Assembly (NCBI GenBank): GCA_965371945.1 | Contig: CBDVAK010000013.1 | Location: forward strand, 1 to 23,444 | Direction: 5' to 3' | DNA length: 23,444 nucleotides | DNA from: CBDVAK01 sp965371945 | Lineage (GTDB): Bacteria; Pseudomonadota; Gammaproteobacteria; Competibacterales; JAHEDQ01 | Part shown: positions 17,208-23,444 of the stretch, in pieces | Layout of the letters: every line of letters starts with the position of its first letter | How positions within the stretch are numbered: the stretch's first letter is position 1 | Notes under the pieces: model-generated | The model's input: the letters and a program-made list of their open reading frames with translations, nothing else | Database searches by the model: none | What the model was told of the DNA's origin: nothing | Translations under genes and position numbers: made by a program

Positions 17208-17231
17208 GGAGCCATCGGAATCGATGGCGCC
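17208..17231 (+). promoter_or_regulatory. Hairpin in the phasin 5' leader
   Basis: GGAGCCATCG (17208-17217) and CGATGGCGCC (17222-17231) pair at 9 of 10 positions around a 4-base loop, ending 9 bases before the phasin ribosome binding site (GAGGA, 17241-17245). An in-frame ATG at 17224 lies inside the hairpin and is a poor start. A role in mRNA stability or translation control is inference only. Confidence 0.4.
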
Positions 17232-17253
17232 AATTGAACAGAGGACTGATGAC

Positions 17254-17685
17254 ATGAGCAGCAAGAAACTTCGCAAAGAGCACAAACGCCTGACTGACAC
17301 TGCGACCGACACAGCCCGGCAGTTTTGGCTGGCCGGCCTCGGCGCCTACTCCCGGGTCAGCAGCAACGCCGTTGATCTGTTCGGCGATCTGGTCGACGAA
17401 GGTCAGAGTTTCGAGGTGCGTGCGCGCCGGGTGGCCGAGGAGAAGGCCGACCAGGTAAAGGATACGGTGGAAGACGCCGCCGCCGACGCCAGCCGGCGTT
17501 GGGGCAAGGTGGAAAAATCGCTGCAGACACGGGTAACCCGCGTTCTCAATCGCTTTGGCATGCCGACCCTGGACGATGTTCGCGATCTGTCCAAGCGGGT
17601 CAGGGAACTGAACCGGAACGTCAAGTCGCTGGCTGCTGAGCAGTCTCAACAGGGGCACCGGTCGAGAGTTGCCCGCGCGGCCTGA
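17254..17685 (+). CDS. Phasin family protein (PHA-granule-associated type)
   Basis: Small, helical, charged protein of 143 residues of the PhaF/PhaI-like phasin group, which coats polyhydroxyalkanoate or other hydrophobic storage granules. The family core is visible: TARQFWLAGLGAYSRV (about residues 20-35), then a long amphipathic helix (VDLFGDLVDEGQSFEVRAR) and a C-terminal coiled coil with the heptad-rich LDDVRDLSKRVRELNRNVKSL (about 107-127). The tail is short and basic, without the Lys/Ala-Pro repeats of PhaF. ATG 17254 is preferred over 17224 because GAGGA lies 8 bases upstream. It is monocistronic, closed by a strong terminator. In an organism with wax ester genes it might coat wax bodies as well as PHA granules, which is inference. 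Confidence 0.87.
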   Translation: MSSKKLRKEHKRLTDTATDTARQFWLAGLGAYSRVSSNAVDLFGDLVDEGQSFEVRARRVAEEKADQVKDTVEDAAADASRRWGKVEKSLQTRVTRVLNRFGMPTLDDVRDLSKRVRELNRNVKSLAAEQSQQGHRSRVARAA

Positions 17686-17711
17686 TCACACCACCTCTTT
17701 CAGTTCGAAGC

Positions 17712-17746
17712 AAGGTCAGCCACCGGCAAGTGGCTGACCTTTTTTG
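17712..17746 (+). terminator. Intrinsic terminator after the phasin gene
   Basis: A perfect 10-bp stem GGTCAGCCAC (17714-17723) and GTGGCTGACC (17730-17739) with loop CGGCAA is followed directly by six T residues (17740-17745). It begins 28 bases after the phasin stop codon and is the clearest terminator in the window. Confidence 0.95.
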
Positions 17747-17910
17747 TTGGTGTGGGGCGGTATGTCTTTGACTCGCGCAGCCCCGGGTGGCACTGTCTCG
17801 CGTCCCGGAAATGATTCGAGCAGCGCGATGCAAGCGGAATGGTGGTGGGTTGCAGCCAGGGAAGGGGCGTCGACGCGTGCCCGCGTTCCGCTACCGGCGG
17901 ATGAGCGGCG

Positions 17911-19026
17911 ATGAGTGCCAGCAGGCGTCTCAACTTCGTCGATGTGGCACGTTCCTGGGCTATATTTCTAGCACTTTTTTCGCATTCCATGGTGACCTTC
18001 GGTGGTTTTGCCGCGTTGGGTGCGGACAACTGGAAAATCAAGCTGCTGACGCGTACGGCAACGCCGCTGTTCGTGTTCATGTTCGGCATGATGCTGGAGC
18101 TGGTTTACGTGCGGCAGGCAGGCTCTCACGGCATGGCAGGCGTCAGGGAGCGTTTGTTTCGGCGCAGTGCGCAATGTCTGGCCGGCTATCTGCTGACCGT
18201 CCTGGCCGGCGTGGTCGGTGGAAATCTTGATCTGAGCGAGGGCGTCAAGGCGGCATTCTTCCTCCAGAACGCACAGTTCGGAAACATCCTGCGGTTCTAC
18301 AGCATTGCCCTGCTGTTGGTCATCCCGCTGGTATCGGCGCGTACCCGTTATGGTTCCTGGCTATTGGCAGTGTTGCTCATCGGGGTCTGGATTGGAGATC
18401 TGCTGCTCAAGCAGTTTGCCAACACATCGTTTGGGCCGGTCACGCCCTGGGTGGGTGTTTTTCTGGGCACCGGCACCTTTCGCGATGGCCCCAGTGTCTG
18501 GCATGGCATGACATTCGTCCTGGCCGGCATGCTGGTGGCGGCCAGTCTGCGCGACTGGCGGGAAGCGGGGCTGCGCCGGTTCTATGTCACCGCCGGCGTG
18601 CTGGCGCTGTCGGCATCCCTGATCATTCTGGTGCTGGTGATGGACAGCTCCGCCACCGAGGTGGCCAGACGGTTCGCGGACTACTCCTACCGGGCCCGCA
18701 ACCACATCGGCTACTATGCCGTCGGGTTGCTGGCGTGTTCGCTAACCTTGATGTTGCTGGCGCGCCTGATTCCCCGCGAAAAGCCCCTGTCGCGGTGGAC
18801 CAGCCTGCCGCTGGCACTCGGCCATTCCTCGTTGCTGAGCTATTCGCTGGGCAACATCCTTCTCAACCTGATGCCGGCGGCTTGGACGCAGTCGCAGCCA
18901 TGGCTGGCCATCGGCGCTTCCCTGCTGTTTTTGCTGGTCATGACCGTGCTGGTGTATCTGTACTCTGCCGGCCGCTCGCGGGTAGCGCTCGCAGCGCGCA
19001 AGAGCGTCGGTGTGGCACCGCACTGA
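17911..19026 (+). CDS. Multi-pass membrane protein, acyltransferase-3 / OpgC-like
   Basis: Integral membrane protein of 371 residues with about ten hydrophobic segments spread through its whole length. The N-terminus RRLNFVDVARSWAIFLALFSHS resembles the first helix of acyltransferase-3, OpgC and heparan-alpha-glucosaminide acetyltransferase-like proteins, with the Asp-x-x-Arg and a following His (about residue 27) that are typically catalytic. Such enzymes O-acylate surface or periplasmic glycans; the acceptor here cannot be told. The start ATG 17911 has only a weak purine-rich site (GGCGGATGAGCGGCG). It converges on the prxQ gene with a 17-bp gap and no visible terminator. The 225 bp before it hold only the phasin terminator and nothing else I recognise. 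Confidence 0.7.
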   Translation: MSASRRLNFVDVARSWAIFLALFSHSMVTFGGFAALGADNWKIKLLTRTATPLFVFMFGMMLELVYVRQAGSHGMAGVRERLFRRSAQCLAGYLLTVLAGVVGGNLDLSEGVKAAFFLQNAQFGNILRFYSIALLLVIPLVSARTRYGSWLLAVLLIGVWIGDLLLKQFANTSFGPVTPWVGVFLGTGTFRDGPSVWHGMTFVLAGMLVAASLRDWREAGLRRFYVTAGVLALSASLIILVLVMDSSATEVARRFADYSYRARNHIGYYAVGLLACSLTLMLLARLIPREKPLSRWTSLPLALGHSSLLSYSLGNILLNLMPAAWTQSQPWLAIGASLLFLLVMTVLVYLYSAGRSRVALAARKSVGVAPH

Positions 19027-19043
19027 CAATCGCCGGGCGGCGC

Positions 19044-19508
19044 TCACAGCCGTTCAAGCACCTCCTGGGCGTGATTGCCGGCATCGGGATGATCGATGAT
19101 GTGCGCGATGTTGCCATGCTCGTCGATAATAAAAGTGATGCGCCGCGCCAGGCCCAGCGCGTTGACCGCCATCGACAACAGCCCGCCGCCACCGATGGCG
19201 CCGTAGGCACGGGCCACCGACTGGTCGGTGTCCGCCAGCAATGGAAACGTGAGCCCGTACTTGCTGGTAAAACGCTGGTGCGACGCCTGATCCTGGGTGG
19301 AAACACCGAGAATTCGCGCGCCGTGGGCCATGATCTCCTGGTTGTAGTCTCTGAGTGAGCAGGCCTGGCTGCGGCAGCCCGGTGTGTCGTCCTTGGGATA
19401 GAAGTACAACACCAGTTTGTGGCCCGCGAACTCCGCCAGGCTGATCTGGCTGCCATCGGTGGTGATACCACTGAAATCGGGTGCCGGATCGCCCACTGCC
19501 AGGCCCAT
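19044..19508 (-). CDS. bcp: Peroxiredoxin, PrxQ/Bcp family
   Basis: Thiol peroxidase that reduces H2O2 and organic or lipid hydroperoxides, recharged by thioredoxin. The 154-residue product has the PrxQ signature LYFYPKDDTPGCRSQACSLRD: Cys 45 is the peroxidatic residue and Cys 50, five residues on, the resolving cysteine of the atypical 2-Cys subgroup. ATG 19508 is preceded by AAGGAAGGGAG, which begins just after the FAR stop codon, so the gene lies 16 bases downstream of FAR on the same strand and is likely in one transcription unit with ACBP and FAR. The upstream ATG-like start at 19538 would overlap FAR and bypass this ribosome binding site. Confidence 0.95.
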   Translation of the reverse strand: MGLAVGDPAPDFSGITTDGSQISLAEFAGHKLVLYFYPKDDTPGCRSQACSLRDYNQEIMAHGARILGVSTQDQASHQRFTSKYGLTFPLLADTDQSVARAYGAIGGGGLLSMAVNALGLARRITFIIDEHGNIAHIIDHPDAGNHAQEVLERL

Positions 19509-19524
19509 GATCGTGCTCCCTTCC

Positions 19525-21510
19525 TTACCAGTGAACACCGCGAGTCAGTTCCGCGAAAGCGACCTGCTCGGGAGAAGGCTGTTTGGCCTCCTTGGCCTTG
19601 TCGCCTTTGGCGGCGTCTGAATCGGGGAACAGACGAAACGAGGTGTTGAGTATGAGCTGGGCCAGTTTGGGTGTGAGGGCGTGGAGCATGGCGCCTACCT
19701 TGCCCGTGCGCGTGGCGATTCTCGAGGGTCGGTGCACGATGGCATCGACGACCAGATCGGCCGCCTCTTCCGGGCTCAGAGTGGGGACGCTCTGGTACAT
19801 TTTGGTAGGCGCGATCATGGGTGTGCGCACCAGCGGCATGTTGATGGTGGTGAAGCTGATCCCGGTGTCCGCGAATTCGGACGCCGCGCAGGTGCTGAAA
19901 GCATCCAGCGCAGCCTTGGAGGCCACGTAGGCGGAAAAACGCGGCGCGTTGGTGAGCACCCCGATCGAGGAGATGTTGATGATGTGCCCGTGCGATTTCT
20001 CCACCATGCCGGGCAGAAAGCCCAGCGTAATCTTGAGGCTGCCGAAATAGTTGAGCTGCATGGTGCGCTCGAAATCGTGGAACCGATCATACGACAGAGC
20101 CACCGACCTGCGAATCGAACGCCCGGCGTTGTTGACCAGGATATCGACCCCGCCGTGGTCGGCGATGACCTGCTCCACCAACTGCTCGCAGGAGGCTTTG
20201 TCGGAAAGGTCGGCCAGGTAGATGTATGGCTGGCCGCCGTTGGCCTCGATTTCCGCCTTGGTCTCCAGCAATTTCTCTTCGCCCCGGGCGACCAGAATGA
20301 CCTTGGCGCCGGCTTTGCCCAGTTTCAGAGCAGTCGCCCTGCCGATGCCTGACGAGGCGCCGGTGACCATCACCACACGGTCACGGACTTTGCCGCTGAG
20401 GCTGCGGTCGATGTAGAGGTCGGGGTCCAGGTGACGCTCCCAGTAATCCCACAACCGCCAGGCATAGTCCGACAAACGGGGTACGACGATACCGGTGCCG
20501 GCCAGCACTCGCTGGGTTTCGCGAGAGTCGAAGCGGGTCGGGTAGTTGATGAACCGGAATACGCCCGGGGGCAGCCCGAGGTCTGCCATGATCTGCCGGC
20601 TGAGACGCTTGACCGGCGGCAACATCGCCAATCCCTGTTTGATCAGCATGGGCATGAACGCAAACATGCGAGCATTGAGCCGCAACGCCATTTGTGGTGC
20701 ATGCGCGGCGCGCGCGAACATATTGAGCACGTCGCCGACGCGGTACGGTTCCGGGTCGGTGAGATGGAAACAGCCACCGTCCTCGCCCTCGGCATGGGCG
20801 ATCTGAGCCATGGCGTCCACTACGAAGTCAACCGGTACCAGGTTGATGCGGCCCCCTTCGAGACCGATCGTCGGCATCCATGCCGGCAGTGCCCGGCGCA
20901 ACTTCTGGATTGGTTTGAAGAAATAGTAGAGACCATCGATCTTGCCCATTTCCCCGTTACGGGAATCGCCGACCACGACCCCGGGCCGGTAGACCCGCCA
21001 GGGGACCTGGCACTCGGTGCGCACGATGCCCTCGGATTCGTGCTTGGTGCGGTAGTACGGGTCGTCCAGTCCCTCGGCTTCTTCGAACATGTCCTCGCGG
21101 AACACGCCCTCGTAGAGTCCCGCGGAGGCGATCGAACTGGTCAGGTGAAAACAGCCTGCTTCGACGCGTGCCGCGAAACTGATCGCGTTGCGCGTGCCTT
21201 CGATATTGACCTGGTGCTGGATCTCGGGGCCGGCATTGAGGTCATAGATGGCAGCCAGGTGGAACAGGTGGTGAATGCTTCCCCGCAGCCGCTCGATTTG
21301 CTGGTCTGCGACGCCAAGGTCGGGTTGGGTGAGATCGCCGGTGACGGCGATCGCACGATCAGCATCCACGCCCCAGCGGGTTAGCAGACGCTCGACCTGA
21401 GCGGATTCCTGCTCACGAATCAGGAAATAGACCGTGCCACCCCTGGCCAACAGGTTGCTGACCAGTCTGCTGCCGATGAACCCGGATGCGCCGGTAACGA
21501 AGTAGTTGAG
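19525..21510 (-). CDS. Fatty acyl-CoA/aldehyde reductase (FAR), Marinobacter Maqu_2507 type, without its own start codon
   Basis: Two-domain enzyme that reduces fatty acyl-CoA through the aldehyde to fatty alcohol for wax ester synthesis. Counted from the leucine of LNYFVTGASGFIGS (21510), which aligns with the initiator Met of the Marinobacter enzyme (MNYFLTGGTGFIG), it has 661 residues, as I recall the same as that enzyme. Domain 1 is an extended SDR / NAD_binding_4 type: TGASGFIG (6-13), YYRTK (152-156), EGGRINLVPVDFVVDA. Domain 2 is a classical SDR: TGASSGIG (383-390), NNAG, ISSIGVLTNAPRFSAYVASK (Tyr 528, Lys 532). In place of the expected ATG is CTC, and no ATG, GTG or TTG occurs in this frame upstream until a stop near 21934. 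The first usable TTG (21450) would remove the N-terminal glycine motif. Expression probably depends on a -1 shift out of the ACBP gene; a CTG start at 21528 is the alternative. Confidence 0.93.
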   Translation of the reverse strand, partial: LNYFVTGASGFIGSRLVSNLLARGGTVYFLIREQESAQVERLLTRWGVDADRAIAVTGDLTQPDLGVADQQIERLRGSIHHLFHLAAIYDLNAGPEIQHQVNIEGTRNAISFAARVEAGCFHLTSSIASAGLYEGVFREDMFEEAEGLDDPYYRTKHESEGIVRTECQVPWRVYRPGVVVGDSRNGEMGKIDGLYYFFKPIQKLRRALPAWMPTIGLEGGRINLVPVDFVVDAMAQIAHAEGEDGGCFHLTDPEPYRVGDVLNMFARAAHAPQMALRLNARMFAFMPMLIKQGLAMLPPVKRLSRQIMADLGLPPGVFRFINYPTRFDSRETQRVLAGTGIVVPRLSDYAWRLWDYWERHLDPDLYIDRSLSGKVRDRVVMVTGASSGIGRATALKLGKAGAKVILVARGEEKLLETKAEIEANGGQPYIYLADLSDKASCEQLVEQVIADHGGVDILVNNAGRSIRRSVALSYDRFHDFERTMQLNYFGSLKITLGFLPGMVEKSHGHIINISSIGVLTNAPRFSAYVASKAALDAFSTCAASEFADTGISFTTINMPLVRTPMIAPTKMYQSVPTLSPEEAADLVVDAIVHRPSRIATRTGKVGAMLHALTPKLAQLILNTSFRLFPDSDAAKGDKAKEAKQPSPEQVAFAELTRGVHW

Positions 21511-21626
21511 TGCGGGCCCCTGGTGCAGAGGTCGCCTGGCAGCGGGCTGGGTGGTGGATGCCGGTGCTCCGGGGGGTGCAGTTGCAGGCTGTTCAGGCTG
21601 CCTGGTCGCACTCGTGAGGCTGCTTT

Positions 21627-21890
21627 CTACAGTTTTTTTTTGAGCCCGTCGACGAGTTCCACATAGGTGGTCATGGCTTGTTCCGAGCTGGTGCCCGCTG
21701 CCTGTTCCCAGGCATCGAACTTGGCGCGGCCCTTGAGGTCGGTGAAGCCGGGACGCTTGCCCTCGACATCGCCTACCGTAGCCTGCTTGTAGAGTGCATA
21801 CAGTTGCAGGAGCGTGTCGTTGGAGGGTCGGCTGCCGAGATTCTTGCTGTCGGCAGCCGCGTTTTCGAAGTCTTCTTTCAGAGTGGACAT
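21627..21890 (-). CDS. Acyl-CoA-binding protein (ACBP)
   Basis: Small four-helix cytosolic carrier of long-chain acyl-CoA, 87 residues, the usual family length. The family core is clear: PSNDTLLQLYALYKQATVGD (about residues 22-41), RPGFTDLKGRAKFDAW with the conserved Lys of KFDAW, and a final helix AMTTYVELVDGLKKK. It is preceded by AGGAG 7 bases before ATG 21890. The last three lysines are all AAA, forming nine A residues, followed by CTG and TAG; five of the other six lysines are AAG. A carrier of this kind beside FAR and a wax ester synthase suggests it channels acyl-CoA to them. ACBP is much less common in bacteria than in eukaryotes. Confidence 0.95.
   Translation of the reverse strand: MSTLKEDFENAAADSKNLGSRPSNDTLLQLYALYKQATVGDVEGKRPGFTDLKGRAKFDAWEQAAGTSSEQAMTTYVELVDGLKKKL
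21633..21641 (-). promoter_or_regulatory. A9 slippage site at the end of the ACBP gene
   Basis: On the coding strand the sequence is CTC, nine A, CTG, TAG. Runs of nine A are established sites of RNA polymerase slippage and of -1 ribosomal slipping. Here a shift of -1 bypasses the TAG one codon later and enters the FAR frame. Downstream lies a possible weak stem, CAGGC and GCCTG around 10 bases (about 21586-21605), which could stimulate slipping. No slippage has been measured; the position and phase are direct observations. Confidence 0.55.
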
Positions 21891-21934
21891 GCCGGCGCTC
21901 CTGATGTGGTCTGATGTTTCTGTGACTGAACTAT

Positions 21935-21947
21935 GGTTATATTAACC
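21935..21947. promoter_or_regulatory. AT-rich palindrome in the divergent ACBP / wax ester synthase promoter region
   Basis: GGTTA-TAT-TAACC is a perfect 5-bp-arm palindrome in the most AT-rich part of the 112-bp region between the ACBP and wax ester synthase starts. TAATAT/TATAAC-like -10 elements can be read on both strands through it, so it could combine promoter and operator functions. No clear -35 elements are seen and no regulator is identified. Confidence 0.35.
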
Positions 21948-22002
21948 TGATTTTTCGCCCGTGCGGCACCGAGAGGGTGCGATCGCCCAGGGAGTGGTCA
22001 AC

Positions 22003-23444
22003 ATGTTCAGCGTTTCCCGATCTCATCGTGTGCCGATGTCCAAGGTGGATGTCGCCTGGTTACGGATGGAAACTCCGACCAACCTGATGATGATCACCGG
22101 TGTCATGGTATTCGACGGTGCGCTCGATTACGAACGGCTCAAGCGTGCCTATCGATCCCGCTTTCTGGCCTACCGGCGCTTCCGGCAGCGGCCGGTGGAG
22201 CGCGCCGGCAGCTGGTACTGGGAAACCGACCCCAATTTCGACATCGAAGTGCACATCCACAGAACCGCTCTTCCGGGCGCGGCGGACAAACATGAGCTGC
22301 AGGAACTCGCCAGTCAGTTGGCCAGTACCCCGCTGGACCAGCATCGCCCCATGTGGGAGGTTCATGTAGTCGAAAATTACCAGGGTAACAGTGCGCTGAT
22401 CCTGCGTATCCACCACTGTTATGCCGATGGTATCGCTCTGATCCAGGTGCTGTTGTCGATGACCGATCCTTCACCTGAGGTCGATGCCACCGAACCGCGT
22501 GGCCGGGTGCGCCGCGATCGCGGGGACGGGGGTAGCGTTCTGGAGCGACTCTACAAGCCTGCCAGTCGTCGTCTGGAGGCAATGTTGGGCGTGGGCGCGA
22601 AGGTATGGGAGGAAGGACTGCGAATCGCCCGCGACCCGGAGCGTGCCCGTAGCTATGTGGAAGGGGGGCAGGAACTTGTTGGTGAACTCGCACATGCGCT
22701 GTCTTTGTCCGACGATCCGCCGAGCCGATTCAAGGGCCGCCTGGGTGTGCGCAAACGGGTTGCCTGGTGCGACCCCATCCCGCTGCACGAAGTAAAGGCG
22801 GTGGCGAAGGCGTTGGACTGCAAGGTCAACGATGTGCTGGTGGCTTCGGTAACCGGAGCCTTGCGCGAGTATCTGGTCGACAAGGGTGAGTCGCCGGGGG
22901 GGTTGGAGATACGGGCAACCGTACCGGTCAACCTGCGACCTCTGGAGCACACCAGGAAACTCGGTAACCATTTCGGCCTGGTTTATCTTGGCTTGCCGCT
23001 GGGAATCGCCAACCCCCTGGAGCGGCTGTACCGTATCAAGGCCAGCATGGAGGCCCTCAAGGCATCCAAGCAGGCGGTGGTATCCCTCGGTATCCTGGCA
23101 GTGCTGGGGCAGGTGCCCGGGTTCGTGCAACGTCAGGCACTCGAACTCCTGGGTCGCAAGGCATCCGCGGTGCTGACCAACGTTCCCGGCCCGCAGCAGG
23201 ATCTGTATCTGGCCGGGGGGCGTATCCTCGAGCAGATGTTCTGGGTGCCGCAATCGGCTGGTATCGGGATGGGGATCAGTATTCTGAGTTATAACGGTGA
23301 CGTGCAGTTCGGAATCATGACCGATATGAAGCTGGTCCCGGATCCGGATGAAATCATCGCCCGGTTTGCGGGCGAGTTCGAAAAGTTGTTGCTCACCACG
23401 TTGATGGAGCCCTGGGACGAAACACGAACAGTCGCCGAGGTGGA
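22003..23444 (+). CDS. Wax ester synthase / diacylglycerol acyltransferase (WS/DGAT; partial at right edge)
   Basis: Acyltransferase that esterifies fatty alcohol (or diacylglycerol) with acyl-CoA to form storage wax ester or triacylglycerol at the inner membrane. The 480 residues present are near full family length, so only a few C-terminal residues are missing. Visible: N-terminal KVDVAWLRMETPTNLMMI, RPMWEVHVVE (116-125), the catalytic HHxxxDG as HHCYADG (137-143, His 138 the likely base), VNDVLVASVTGALREYL (conserved Asn-Asp) and LTNVPGP, followed by a C-terminal FWVPQSAGIGMGISILSYNG. ATG 22003 has AGGGAG (21989-21994) 8 bases upstream. It is divergent from ACBP-FAR-prxQ, sharing a short promoter region, which supports co-regulation of alcohol supply and ester formation. 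Confidence 0.96.
   Translation, partial: MFSVSRSHRVPMSKVDVAWLRMETPTNLMMITGVMVFDGALDYERLKRAYRSRFLAYRRFRQRPVERAGSWYWETDPNFDIEVHIHRTALPGAADKHELQELASQLASTPLDQHRPMWEVHVVENYQGNSALILRIHHCYADGIALIQVLLSMTDPSPEVDATEPRGRVRRDRGDGGSVLERLYKPASRRLEAMLGVGAKVWEEGLRIARDPERARSYVEGGQELVGELAHALSLSDDPPSRFKGRLGVRKRVAWCDPIPLHEVKAVAKALDCKVNDVLVASVTGALREYLVDKGESPGGLEIRATVPVNLRPLEHTRKLGNHFGLVYLGLPLGIANPLERLYRIKASMEALKASKQAVVSLGILAVLGQVPGFVQRQALELLGRKASAVLTNVPGPQQDLYLAGGRILEQMFWVPQSAGIGMGISILSYNGDVQFGIMTDMKLVPDPDEIIARFAGEFEKLLLTTLMEPWDETRTVAEV

Larger units (their letters stand above)
19525..21890 (-). other. Predicted ACBP-FAR frameshift fusion (788 residues)
   Basis: If one base is re-read (or one A added) within the A run at 21641-21633, ACBP codons 1-86 join in frame to the FAR frame. 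The region is 2366 bases; plus one it makes exactly 789 codons including the stop. The product would be ACBP (1-86), a linker of 41 residues rich in Pro, Ala, Thr and Gln (87-127; e.g. PATAPPGAPASTTQP), and FAR (128-788). The linker composition is what one expects between tethered domains, not of untranslated spacer. Seen in sequence: the frames, the stops, the absent starts. Inferred: that fusion protein is made. Confidence 0.6.

Noticed and set aside
20431..21384. Plus-strand open frame of 317 residues opposite FAR
   Set aside because: FAR homology covers this whole stretch on the other strand; no domain is seen in the plus-strand frame.
19525..21450. FAR annotated from TTG 21450 as a 641-residue protein
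   Set aside because: This start lies inside the first Rossmann fold and removes TGASGFIG, which is needed for NADPH binding; homology extends 20 residues further upstream.
21420..21611. Small minus-strand reading frame of 63 residues between ACBP and FAR
   Set aside because: It is in a third frame, resembles no family I know, and is fully overlapped by the linker and the start of FAR.

Overview
This 23.4 kb window is GC-rich, densely coding bacterial DNA. Gene content points to a high-GC, probably marine or halophilic, gammaproteobacterium: a Marinobacter-type fatty acyl reductase, a WS/DGAT wax ester synthase, a heterotetrameric sarcosine oxidase, a FadL-type porin, a phasin, and a large palindromic intergenic repeat of a kind I associate with that class. 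The assignment rests on recognised protein families, not on a marker gene. I see no rRNA, tRNA, CRISPR array, transposase or prophage gene.

Layout. 1-1145 (-): moeA, cut by the left edge. 1346-2797 (+): FadL-family outer membrane transporter, ending at a likely two-way terminator. 2854-8017 (-): a tight run of an NTF2/SnoaL-like protein, tungstate-binding TupA and permease TupB (no ATPase gene follows), then an M16C metalloprotease. 8050-10575 (-): large MscS-type channel with an N-terminal DUF3772-like region. 10763-15905 (+): soxBDAG, a complete heterotetrameric sarcosine oxidase operon. 15989-16090: a 102-bp nested palindromic element. 16148-17101 (+): membrane-anchored alpha/beta hydrolase. 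17254-17685 (+): phasin with a textbook terminator. 17911-19026 (+): multi-pass acyltransferase-like membrane protein. 19044-21890 (-): acyl-CoA-binding protein (ACBP), fatty acyl reductase (FAR) and peroxiredoxin PrxQ. 22003-end (+): wax ester synthase, divergent from the ACBP gene and cut by the right edge.

The most interesting part is the wax ester locus at 19.5-23.4 kb. ACBP binds acyl-CoA, FAR reduces it to fatty alcohol, and the WS/DGAT enzyme joins alcohol and acyl-CoA into wax ester. The FAR reading frame has no ATG, GTG or TTG that would include its N-terminal Rossmann motif. That frame lies -1 relative to ACBP, and the ACBP gene ends in a run of nine A residues followed by one sense codon and a TAG. 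A -1 slip (or one extra A) at this run gives one continuous 788-residue ACBP - Pro/Ala/Thr-rich linker - FAR protein. This suggests either a slippage-controlled choice between free ACBP and an ACBP-FAR fusion, or a homopolymer error hiding a constitutive fusion.

Several other genes (phasin, hydrolase, FadL-type porin) also fit a lipid uptake and storage theme, but they are not in one operon and that link is inference.
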